This document shows positions 34,100 to 44,496 of a stretch of DNA of 64,000 nucleotides, in pieces. The translations under genes were made by a program, and so were the position numbers. Position 1 is the stretch's first letter; each line of letters starts with the position of its first letter. Source of the stretch: Pterobdella sp. o SKG-2022 (lineage: Eukaryota; Annelida; Clitellata; Hirudinida; Piscicolidae); contig OZ038320.1 in assembly GCA_964035795.1 (NCBI GenBank), positions 6,045,895 through 6,109,894 of the forward strand. Direction: 5' to 3'. The notes beneath the pieces were generated by a model that did no database searches, was not told the DNA's origin, and worked only from the letters and a program-made list of their open reading frames with translations.

Positions 34100-37063
34100 G
34101 ATAATTTATTTCGAATAAAACTCTTGAAACAGCATTAAATAACTCTTAAATAATAAACTCGAGATGGATAATTTGGCGGTATGGTTGTTAATTGAGCAAG
34201 ATATGACAATTGAAAATTTGTGTAGTACTTTCATATCGGCCCATGGGTACTTCCACAGAAATCTGCACCCATGAAATCTAAAATAATGTCATTCAAACCA
34301 TCATATTAATATCATTATTGCAAGTATTTTTAAAGAGTGCAGAAAAGTTTAAAAAAGCATTCGTTGAATTTTGATGTTCAATCAAGAGTTGACGCTCCAA
34401 ATGCTTTACTAGCTTATTGCAAATGAAAAAAGCGATTTAAAGATATCAAAAAGAATGTAACAATTGTATAAATTTATCGATAAAATTAGTTTAGAGCAAT
34501 CTTGTGCTGATGTGCTTGCGATTCTGTAGTTGTTTGACAGTTTCAAAAACTCCTCATGACTTGTGCTAGAATAATATTAAAATAAACATTTTCATCTGAC
34601 AATTTGTGAAAATTTTCGAATGTTTCCACTGAAATATGACAAATAAATTTTGATTCAACAATTGAGATTTTGAACTAAATAATGTTGTAGACAGAATAAT
34701 ATGTACAAGATAATTACTTCACGAAAATTTCATAAAAACGACGATTCATATTATTCATTAAAAAACCAAAAATCACACGTTTAAAAGTAACTCTTAAGGA
34801 AACAAAAAAAGTTATAAAAATAGAAAGCATCTGAAAAGCGTTAGGAACACAGGTGGTAATTAGAAGTGATAATGAATCAAGCGATAAATCAAATGGTTAA
34901 CAACGTAACAAGCGATAATAACCAGTGATGTCTTTATGCCGACACTATTATACCAAAGTACCTTGTCGTTAATTCACCATTATTTGTATTGTTATTTTAA
35001 TTATTATTATTATTATTATTATTATTTAACTTGTATTTCATAAATGTATATTGTTCTATTGCAGTTATTTTTTCATTGCATTGATTGTTCATAATAGTAT
35101 TTGCTTATAATAGATAAGCTTTATTAAATTGTTTGTTATTTCCCTTTATTTATAACTTATTATTATAAATTAGTTTTGCTCTATTATTTTATATCAGTCT
35201 GTATTTATAGCTTTTAAAAATGTGATGTTAATAAAGAAAAAAAATAAGAATGAACAAACTAATGGTAAAGTACACTGATATGTGGAAGTTATGATGTGTA
35301 AAATGACATTCAAGATTCAAACGAAACATACAATTTATATTGAAATTCCACGTGAAATTTTAGTAGGTTTGTGGCATTTGAAGTAGTTATTACATCAGGG
35401 GAGAAAACAATCAAATAGTATTATTAGTGGGTGAGACCTTACAAACTTTTCCTTTGAGAAATAAAACTTCATACCCAAATAAAAAATTTTGAAAATGGAA
35501 ATAATATTTAAAAAAACTATTTAAAATAAACCATGCAAATGAATTTTTATTTTTGTGGGTGGTTTAGTGTGGAAGTTAGAATAACTTTCAAAACGTTTGA
35601 GGTTAAACCCCAGTGTATTATTCACAAACAATATTCCCTTATCAATTATTAACAAATTAATACGTAAAAAATCAGAATTTTAAGCAGTATTAATGTATGT
35701 TGAAAAAGAAGGTTGAAAATGCTCGGACGACTAACATCACAGATTAAAAGATTTGAAACATTTACAATTCAACAGAATTTCTTTGAAAAACAACGCCCGC
35801 TAATGCCGTAATTCTCCAATAGTTTTCAATGGTAGTGATATCTGTGTTGGTTATAACCACTCACATCATGCACAGTTGTGTAAAGATTAAATGAAGACTG
35901 TTATCAAAGTGGGTAGATGGATTGATGAACTGAGGTTACTTAGGTTTAAAGATTAGCTTTCTAACGTTGAGTGTTTAAAATACATTAACTGTAATGTTAT
36001 GAACAGAATGAGGAATTTTTTAACTTATTACATGATGAGTTAATTTTTTATTCAACGAGAATAATTATTTTTTAAAATTAAAAATATATTTTTAGATATA
36101 TATGATAGCTATAATATATTGGATAGCTAATATTTTATCAAGATCATTTAATTAGCGCAGATCCCCTGACACCTTTCCTGATGACGTCTTCAATGTGACG
36201 TCAGCTTGAAGCTTTAGAGTAGAGGTGGAATCGAAAATATAAATTGAAACCTTTAAAAGTATTGTCGTTTTTTTTATCGCAAAATGTTATCAGTAACTCG
36301 AAACTTAAAACTGTTAAGATGTAACAAAAAAAGAAAGTAATTCAAGGAGAAACATATGAGTCATAAATAGAAATGTAATAACGTGGTATGTTAATATATA
36401 GGAGTTTATTGTTCATGGGATTTGAGTTTGTTAATTGTCCCAAATGTGTTGTTGATACAAAAAATAATGAAGTAATGTGGAGGTGAGGGTAGGGATTTGA
36501 GGTTTAAAAGTTGGAAAGCTTGTTCATAAAAATATTATCTAAACATGCAACTAGAAGACTTGTATAAATTATGATATAAGTTTGAATAATTATAAAAAAA
36601 TAAATATAGCGAAAAGTTAATAAGAATAACGATAACAATGATAATGATAATAATAATACTATTATCGGTAGTTATATAGTATAATATAATAAAAAATTAG
36701 TAGAAATAGTTATAAACTTGATAATAATAATAATAATAATAGTAGTGATAATAATAGAAAGGTTTGAAATTTGTGGTTGGTCATAGATGAAATTCAAATG
36801 AGCATTGGTGTTGAAAGATTTGTAGAAGTTTTAATTAAAATAACCATTGTCATAGAAAAGTAAATGGTACTACGGTGAAATGATATTTTAAAATAAGAAC
36901 GCTATTAAGCATGAATACGTATTTAAGTTAGAAAAGTTAAAGATAAAAATGAAATCACTCTTAAATAAGTATTTGAGGGTTATCACGTATAAAGGAGCTG
37001 AAATTATTATGCTTGAAGACAAATGGAGTTTTATAATGGTTTTGACTGCGAGCTGGTTTGGCG
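34100..37063. other. Intergenic, AT-rich, no gene supported
   Basis: Contains an ATT run (about 35002-35027), imperfect ATA/AAT tracts (36630-36760), and two CRE-like octamers (TGACGTCT at 36182, TGACGTCA at 36196). I see no ORF or exon I would defend. Confidence 0.55.
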
Positions 37064-38398
37064 TCAATGGTGAATAAGAGCCACGTAAAACAGATGCCGA
37101 TGAGCAATGAGACGGATGGAATAATAGAAGAAGCAATGCTTAAAATTTGATCTATACATTCTCAGTGTGGTGAGAGGTGTTGTGATGAATGGAATTTTTA
37201 TAAGGTTGAAGGTGGGATAAAAAAATACTCTTGGGGCTCGACTATATGCGCGTTTAGTACCGAATACCAGATTCGAAAATAACTCTACCGATGAAGCAAG
37301 TTGAAATGGAAATATTTGTCCAGAAGCTTCATTTTTTTTAGAAAATTCATGAATATGAAATTGATAATTTATCAGCCAAGAGCTCGGCTTTTGACATTTC
37401 TGCGAAGAATCCATGCAATAAATAATTAATCTATCCATCTCTAAACAAAAAAATTTTCTCGAGAAAAAATAATTTGGGATAAAAAGAAGGTGCGCGGAAT
37501 GAGCAATACCAGAAGGAGAAACGTCATCTACACCACGGCAACTTGACCATTTGGGCCCAAGGCCGTAATACGGTCGGCAAGTGTCTTCGTTGAAACATGT
37601 GTTTTTAATATGATACTTAAGTGCAAGGTTTTGTGTTGAGTGGTAGATGGCTTTATTATGCCACTTTGAAATGGCATTTTTTGTTTTTCTATACGCTTTC
37701 AAATCCTTTCCTATTTTATATTTTCCAATCGGTTTTATCGAACCATTATAGAAAAAATGTCTAATGCCAAATTTTATGCTATCATTCATTTTCAATATAA
37801 TAAAAATTTGCGGGAAAATAAGCGAAAATATGATTCGGTATTTGAAGAAAAAATTTATTTGCGAACCAATTGAAGCGCTGAGCAGTCTGTGGGTGGGATA
37901 GGTGTCAAGGCATTTTAAATGTTTAGTAAACTTTTTAAAGGGGTATTTTTGGTTTATAAAATTAAGTATGCTATTTCTCAATTTAAAATTGTAAATTCTT
38001 TCAAACAAAAAACTCCGCAAACGAATGGAATGTATAAATATACTCTGAATAAAAGCATTTTTAAACTTAAAGAAAAGAAGCGAACAAGTTTTTAGAAAAT
38101 AATTTGATATTTTATATACTAGCTTAGATGAAATTTCAACGTTTAAAAACACACTTTTCGAGAAGCTAAAGACTGCTAATATATTTTGAGCTTCATAAAC
38201 AAGAAATGAACAATTCAACAGCGTAATGACCTTGAATAGAAGACTAGAAAAGAAAGAAAAATGTTTAGAAAAAGAAGCCGAAGAAAGGGCGGCCGAAGCC
38301 ATGATTGTGGTGTAGTAGTCACTGTAAGGTCTGGAAAGGGGACAGAATCGTTTGCGTAGAGTGGTAGATCTCGTTGCCTGAACTACTGGACCTATCAC
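37064..38398 (-). CDS. Unrecognised single-exon protein, 412 residues from the first ATG
   Basis: The frame is open for 444 codons down to a TGA at 37064. The first ATG is at 38302 (MASAALSSASFSKHF); the upstream 32 codons begin at GTG and follow an in-frame TAG at about 38415. In sequence this AT-rich an open frame of this length by chance is very unlikely, and no competing ORF over 60 codons lies on the other strand. The first half is rich in Phe, Ser, Ile and Lys with possible membrane segments (residues about 10-35 and 165-185 from the ATG). The second half is Cys-containing (NTCFNEDTCRPYYGLG, KWSSCRGVDDVSPSG, IIYCMDSSQKCQKPSSW). I do not recognise the family. It could be a lineage-specific gene, an old retrogene or a horizontally acquired gene. 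There are no introns in a genome where other genes are finely split, and no clear promoter or AATAAA. Confidence 0.55.
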   Translation of the reverse strand: MIGPVVQATRSTTLRKRFCPLSRPYSDYYTTIMASAALSSASFSKHFSFFSSLLFKVITLLNCSFLVYEAQNILAVFSFSKSVFLNVEISSKLVYKISNYFLKTCSLLFFKFKNAFIQSIFIHSIRLRSFLFERIYNFKLRNSILNFINQKYPFKKFTKHLKCLDTYPTHRLLSASIGSQINFFFKYRIIFSLIFPQIFIILKMNDSIKFGIRHFFYNGSIKPIGKYKIGKDLKAYRKTKNAISKWHNKAIYHSTQNLALKYHIKNTCFNEDTCRPYYGLGPKWSSCRGVDDVSPSGIAHSAHLLFIPNYFFSRKFFCLEMDRLIIYCMDSSQKCQKPSSWLINYQFHIHEFSKKNEASGQIFPFQLASSVELFSNLVFGTKRAYSRAPRVFFYPTFNLIKIPFITTPLTTLRMYRSNFKHCFFYYSIRLIAHRHLFYVALIHH

Positions 38399-38415
38399 GT
38401 GCCTTGTGAATTCTA

Positions 38416-39339
38416 CACCACCCTAGTAATAAAATTTTATTTCTATTTTTTTGTTTCAATATAATTATTTTGATAGCTGAAGTTATTTATTTCAATGAAC
38501 CAAAAGTGTTTTTAGCACTGAGTGACATCGGAAACGAGATGTTTTTGAAAAACCATCATCAAATACTATCTCATGTTATGACAAGATCGAACTTATCGAA
38601 TAAGATATTTTATTTTAAAATTAATTTATTTAAAAAAAAATAAATCATTTTGAAATTGAAATCAGAAATTATCAAACAAAATGAAACATACGATGCCTCT
38701 TAAAAATTAACCAGATTATTTTCCAAAATCAAAAGCCACCATGAGGACTAAAATAATTGAATATGAACAATGCCCACTTCGACTCCGCAGCGTTGATCCA
38801 GCTTTAGCCTCGTATCGTGCAGACATTTCATAGCATTCACTAACATTCTGTTTGTGGTTCAACATTGTTAAGGTTCATATAGAGTAGCCTTCTGTGAAAC
38901 CTATCAATTGCGCAACCAAAACTCCAGCTAGGGACGACCTAATGGTTGATTCAAGCTCTTAATGAAATAGAATAGTCTGAAACACTTGAAGAAAAAAAAG
39001 GCCACTTGATAATGGGAGATTTACTCACAAAATACTTCGTGTTTATTGTTTAATAACTACTTCGTGTTTGTTTTTCATACTATTTTTCAACTCTCATATC
39101 TATTTTGCCGATCTTGTGGTCCACATAATACTCTACTTAATAGTATTTTTGTTATTTGATTTATTATTATTGATAATATTGTTGTTGTTCGTCAATCGTG
39201 TTCGAATATGACGATGGCAACAAAGAAAAAGATATTATTTATTTATTTATGTATACATATATATTTTACTAAGTAAAGTTTTATAGAAAATTATCATAAT
39301 AAGAGATGAAAATAAGTAAGCTATAATAGTAATATATAT
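38416..39339. other. Intergenic, AT-rich, nothing recognised
   Basis: No exon-like segment, RNA gene or repeat family recognised between the orphan ORF and the RTE-like LINE. Confidence 0.5.
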
Positions 39340-41215
39340 AGATAATAATAATAGTAATAATAGAAGAAAAAAATAAAAGTAAAATATTAAATGAATAGAA
39401 ATAAATAAGATGAAATAAAGATAAAATAGCTCTTATCTGTGTGTTCTTGTGTGGCTGGTCAGACCGATTCGCGCCAGAAAACCTCTTCCGCATATTTGGC
39501 ACCAGTGTGTGGGAAGTCTCTCTGGTGCACCTTCTCCAGCTTTGCGTCTTATGCGTTTTAATTTTGTAGCGTTTAGACGGTTTTCTTCTGTGAGAAGTGC
39601 ACCATTACTGATCAATCTACGCCAAGCGGGCCTGTTAGAGTTTTGACCGTAGAAGAGTTGTTTAGGAATTCAAGAGTCCGCCTTACAAGATACATGACCA
39701 ACCCATCGTATCTGTGCCTTACGCATCCTCGTAATAACACTGGGAAGGTTTGCTCTCTCTAATACTTCAGTGTCTGGAACAAAGTCATTCCAGCGTATAT
39801 TAAGAATTCTGCGAAGACACCGAGTATGGAATTGCTGGAGTTGTTTCTCGTAGCGTCTGTATACTGTCCATGCTTCACAGCCATATAGTAGTGTGGTCAA
39901 TACTACGGCTTTATAGACTTTAACTCTCGTGGACTGTGATATCCCTCTTTTCTCCCACACCTTTTTCCTCAATCTTCCAAAAGCAGAGCTGGCTTTGGCA
40001 ATTCGGCTTTTGATCTCATCATCAATGTTTATACGACGAAAAAGTGTACTGCCTAGATAAGTGAAGTTGTCAACTGCCTGTAACCTTTGTCCTTTCACTA
40101 AAATGTGTGGTTTGTGGTAAGGTTTTTTTGGGGCAGGTTGAAACATCACTTCCGTTTTTTGGGCGTTGATGATCAAACCGAAGTCGTCACAAGCGGATGA
40201 GAATTGATCTACTTCTCGTTGCATCTCTTGCTCAGTCGCAGCGTTGAGCGCACAATCATCAGCTAACAAAAGATCTCTAATTTTAGTCTCGTTCACTTTT
40301 GAGAGAGCCTGAAGACGTCTGAGGTTGAAAAGATTCCCATCGTACTGAATTCTAATTGGAATGCCAGTTGAACTGTCTTTGAAAGCTTTCATCAGCATTG
40401 CTGCAAACATCGAAAAAACCAAGTTCTCTGGCTATCAGAGCAGTTCTGCGTTCTGGTCTTCCAGAACTGATAGAGTCTATTAAGGTTCTAACATTCCAAG
40501 ATGCTAAAATTAAGTTGGTTAATTTTTTAGTTTGACCGCAAAGATGGGAAAACTCGCCAGCTGCGGTTTGCTGGCCAAGTAAGACTAGAACAGGCTATTT
40601 TTGGAGCACCTTTTCTAGCTTCGTCTTCATGCAAGGAGACTGCCGGACTTCGCTGCTGTTCTAGATTCAGAGAAGAACGACCATATGGCCTGAGCCGCCT
40701 GTGTGTAGGTTTGCAACTACAGTTTTCAGTGATTCCGCACCTGCTGCTTCGTCACTCTCCTAACGTCACAATTTGGTAAATTAAATAGTCTTTGTTGCTA
40801 TGATCTGTAATGAGATTCAAGTGAGAAAGGCTTGCGCAGCACCGACCTCACTCTATCATCCAGACAAGCTTGAGCCAGCGGCAAAACTGGGTTAAGACAG
40901 CTGGAAGCTAGTCTGGATGCAGGAGCTGCAGGAAAGACGAGCTAATGCATTATCTAACCGCCTAAGGGGCTCCACTCCTGATTTGGGATAGGGTTTACTC
41001 CCTTAGCCTTTGCTCTTAACGAGGAGCTAAACCACAAGGCAGCGGTATCAGAGGGTTGTTTTTAGTTGATTTTAAGGTTGCACAACCACCGGTATTTTTA
41101 TAGAGATACCATCTCGAGGAAGGCTGCCAACCAAGGCTGAAGAGCCCTTCTCACCCTTTTCATATTTGAGTAATCGGTTTTCCGATAGAAACTGGCTGGT
41201 TTATATGGTATAATA
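39340..41215 (-). mobile_element. RTE/craniofacial-development-protein-2-like LINE, internally deleted
   Basis: Minus strand: a GC-richer 5' leader (about 41215-40560), then the start of the endonuclease ORF (ASWNVRTLIDSISSGRPERR, about 40540-40430). This is joined directly to the reverse transcriptase (SMFAAMLMKAFKDSS, IRDLLLADDCALNA, LYGCEAWTVYRRYEKQLQQF). After a frame change near 39670 the C-terminal C2H2 finger follows (CQICGRGFLARIGLTSHTRT, stop at 39433). The ADD of the catalytic box is present, but most of the endonuclease and the first half of the reverse transcriptase are missing. The 3' end runs into ATAATA-type sequence (about 39340-39365). Confidence 0.88.
39670..40422 (-). pseudogene. 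LINE reverse-transcriptase fragment (C-terminal half)
   Basis: A 250-codon open frame covering the palm from just before the ADD box to the thumb/connection region. It lacks the N-terminal fingers/palm motifs (no GxxQG box). Upstream, a deletion fuses it to the first 35 residues of the endonuclease. It cannot encode an active enzyme. Confidence 0.85.
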
Positions 41216-42489
41216 ATAAAATTACAACATAATATAATATAGAACTGAAAAAAAATGAAAGAATAATAATAAAATAATATAATAATAATAATACAATATG
41301 CTAATAATATAATAACAATAATAATATAGTATAAGAATAATAACATAATATAACAAAGATAATATAATATAGCAACAACAATAACATAATATAATAATTA
41401 TAATATAATATAATTATAATAATATAGCATAATAATAATATAATTATATATATATATATATATGTATATAGTTTTTTAAAATAAAATTTCAAAGTTTTAT
41501 AAAATTGAAAAGTTCACATTTTTCATATTTTTCATAAAAATATGCCCACAATTTTCGCCAACCTTTACTATCAACCATCAATTAAATGAAAAAAAAAGAA
41601 AAATCTAAAAAGTTAAAGAAAAGTCCAACCCCCTCATCCAAACATCAACCAAAAAAAATTTAAAGAAAGTTCAACCCTCTCATCCAAACAAAAAAAACCA
41701 TCTCTCAACCAAAAAATATAAAAAAAATAATAAAATAAAAGGAGAAAAAGAATTGTTAAAATTTTGGGAGAATAATTTCATGAATATGCGAACTTATAAA
41801 ATTTATAAAAATTTTGTTATTTGTTGCATTTAAATACAATTTAAATTTTATGCTAAAACAAGAAAAAGTTTAAGACAAAAAATAAAATATTATTAAAAAG
41901 GGAAATATTATAAAGTAAGATATTATTGAAGATTGAAAAAGTATTAAAAAGTAAAATATTATTAAATAGTAAATTATTATTCAAGAGTAAAAATATGTTT
42001 ACACAGTAAAATAAAATAAGAGTAGTACGAAGAAATATATATATTTTTTTTACTCGTGCATAGTTAGATAATTATAGTATTAAAATATACTATGGTCTTA
42101 AGAAACAATTAATAAATAATAAATTATGATAATTTTTTTAAAACTTAAGAAACCTAATTTATTTTATTTATTTTTTTTTATTAGAAATCACTTAAAATAA
42201 TTCTTTCAAATTAAATTATTCATAACTTAATGTAATATATTATATTCTGTGAAGTAATACTTATAAATAATAAACTTAAACTTAAGCTAAGTAATAAAGT
42301 AATAAAGAGCTTATCTTTCTTAGATACTTATTAAAACAGCTATTTTTAGAAACATGTAAATGTTATTATGTAAAATAAAAAAACTCACTTTGAAACTTTT
42401 TATCAAGAAAACGTTAAAAAAACCCTTAAAATAATCAAAATATAACCAACAAGAATAAATTCATAATAATAATAACAATTTATCTAGCT
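41216..42489. other. Low-complexity AT-rich sequence
   Basis: Dense ATA/AAT/TA repeats (41216-41470, ending in a TA run at about 41445-41463). Then a short direct duplication of CAACCC-CTCATCCAAACA (about 41626-41650 and 41669-41690), then AT-rich filler. No gene seen. Confidence 0.7.
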
Positions 42490-42690
42490 CCGAGTGAAGC
42501 AACTGAGGCGCCCCCGTGTCAAATATTGTTGAAAGCTAGTCTAAAGAGGTATGTTTTGAGATGAGACTTAAAAGTGGTTAATGATGGTGAGTTTCTAATG
42601 TAGGGTGGTAGAGAGTTCCAGACAGCAGGAGACGCATGTCTGAAACCTCGTTCGGAGATATTATTAGTGGTACTATTCTTTAAAAAGAGT
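42490..42690 (-). mobile_element. CR1/L2-like LINE 3' end fragment
   Basis: The minus strand encodes the conserved C-terminal tail of many LINE polymerases (ERGFRHASPAVWNSLPPYIR, SLTTFKSHLKTYLFRLAF). A GC-rich 3' UTR stub follows (about 42484-42520). The open frame runs back to 42833 but loses resemblance beyond about 42690. Confidence 0.72.
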
Positions 42691-43025
42691 ATAGCAGCTG
42701 AATTGATGCTTTCCAACTTCAAATATAATAGTACATTAATGTAGTAATGAAACCAATGGCAAATTATGTAGTTTTTATGAAGCTTTGAAACGAAATATGA
42801 CTTTGTACTCAGCTCAAAAAGCAAAAAACTCAAGTTTTATTTATGCATACAAAGTTCTTAGTACAGAACACAAGAGTGGAATATTAAAAAGCTTTTTATC
42901 ATTTAATAGATTCCATACAATTGAGTGGGCTGTGTACAATTGTATTGAGTAGGGGTTTGGGTTGCATTTATCAAAGAGCACTAGAGCAATCGATCAACTA
43001 AGTAATCAACTCAAAGGTTTATTAA

Positions 43026-43250
43026 AGGAATGAATCAAGATTTTATATCTTGAAGGAATTTTACTTCAATGGGATTCAGAAGGATTTTTTTCGTTAGTTA
43101 CGAAAAATAGATGTAGATCTGAATGTTTTGGATTATGCTAAAAAAAATTTGCGTCTAGTTCAACACTTATGTTCATTAAATATTTATTCAGTTGAAGATC
43201 AAGTTTTGGAGTTCATTATTCAAAAATTAGACATTAATCAAGATTCTTAA
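43026..43250 (+). pseudogene. Coding-like segment with one internal stop, unrecognised
   Basis: A 74-codon frame (FYILKEFYFNGIQKDFF ... DVDLNVLDYAKKNLRLVQHL ... YSVEDQVLEFIIQKLDI) ends in TAA at 43248 and is interrupted once by TAG at 43095. Composition is helical and protein-like, but no family is recognised. It may be a decayed exon or a chance frame. Confidence 0.3.
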
Positions 43251-43549
43251 ATAAGTGTTTTGATATGAGTATTGACATTAAATTTTACGGGTTTTCTTTT
43301 ACTAGAGATTTTTGTTTATTTTAAAAAATATTAAACGCATCTAGGAATGAGTTTGAAGGATAAATACAATTATAAAATTATGGACAAAACTCTAAATTCA
43401 AAACAAACATTACACTTAACGACTCGTTACGAAATTAAGCTTTTTTATTGAAACTGTTAATTTTTAAATAATTAAGACATGGTATAGAAATCTTAGTTGC
43501 GCTATTTTAACTAATATTGGTCTTTTATCAAGCACCATAATGAAACTAC

Positions 43550-43673
43550 CTGCAAGCTTCCTTGTAGTTCTTGTCTTTGAGGGATTTGTACATATAGTCT
43601 ACCACGTAAGAGCATCTAGTCGTTGTGTTTTTCTCGTTTCGGAGGCATGGGCTAGAAAAGTCTTCAGGAATTC
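43550..43673 (-). CDS. Probable internal exon of an unrecognised gene
   Basis: The minus strand reads CCACCAG|GA...TGCAG|GTAGTT with acceptor phase 1 and donor phase 2. It encodes 41 residues (IPEDFSSPCLRNEKNTTTRC, VVDYMYKSLKDKNYKEAC). Base composition is higher in GC than its surroundings. Its donor phase and final codon would fit an exon such as 49848-49981, which starts in phase 2, but that exon lies upstream on this strand, so the two would belong to separate gene copies. No family recognised. Confidence 0.4.
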
Positions 43674-44400
43674 CTGGTGGAAGTTGAAATTAACAAGGAA
43701 ATGTTTTTTTGAATGGATTTTATGAGTTTTTATGCTTTAATGAGGAGCCGTGCTTAAACGTTGAAATCTTGAATTAAACCAAAAACTATGAACAATTTTG
43801 GTAATTCTTTTAGATCGAAAAGGTAATTTTTGCAAATGATGAAATATTGTTGTAAATATGAACGTTTAAAATGTTATGCAAACATTGCTATTTCAAAACC
43901 TTTTTCTGAGCACAAAGAAGTAATTATTTACTCATTTTTATTTTTATTCTTTTATAATATAAGAATAAAACTAATTTTTATTGTAAAAAAACAAAATCTA
44001 AAATGAAAAAAAATGATTAAATCATAATCAAAAGTATCAGTTTTTAATTTAATATCGTAATAAAATTTTGGCTAAAAAAACATGGTTGCTGAAAACTGGA
44101 AAAAACACACCAGGATAGAGAAAATGGAACACAAGCTATGGACATATGCGGAGTAATGACGTAGACAAGATTAAAAAATGAAAAGAACTTTTAGATAAAT
44201 TTAACGAAGGCTGAAATTAAATCCTGGATGGAAATTAAACGAGGATAATAAATTAGACGTGTAAACACCTGTTGACGCTCCTTCACACACACTGTTTAAA
44301 TTAAATTTCAAAGTGAACTTAGTAAGATATAATTCTTTAAAATGATTTAAAATCCAATGATTTAGATAATATTATTGGTTTGTTTTATTAAGGGTATCTC

Positions 44401-44496
44401 TTAGGATTGGAACTCCAACTCCAACAAGGACCCAAAAACCGGATGTTCAATGCAACTGTAGATCTTATCGGCAAACTCTTTTTGTGTTTGTGACAT
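44401..44496 (-). CDS. Short open segment, possibly an exon
   Basis: ATG at 44496 to TAA at 44401 encodes MSQTQKEFADKIYSCIEH and a short hydrophobic end. A possible GTTTTT donor follows the CCG codon. It resembles a helical exon but has no confirmed splice partners. Confidence 0.25.
   Translation of the reverse strand: MSQTQKEFADKIYSCIEHPVFGSLLELEFQS

Noticed and set aside
36171..36215. Exon-like SPDTFPDDVFNVTSA frame after GCGCAG, overlapping two CRE-like octamers
   Set aside because: Only 15 codons, and its phase does not fit SPT6 as an alternative last exon. CRE-like octamers alone are weak evidence of a promoter.
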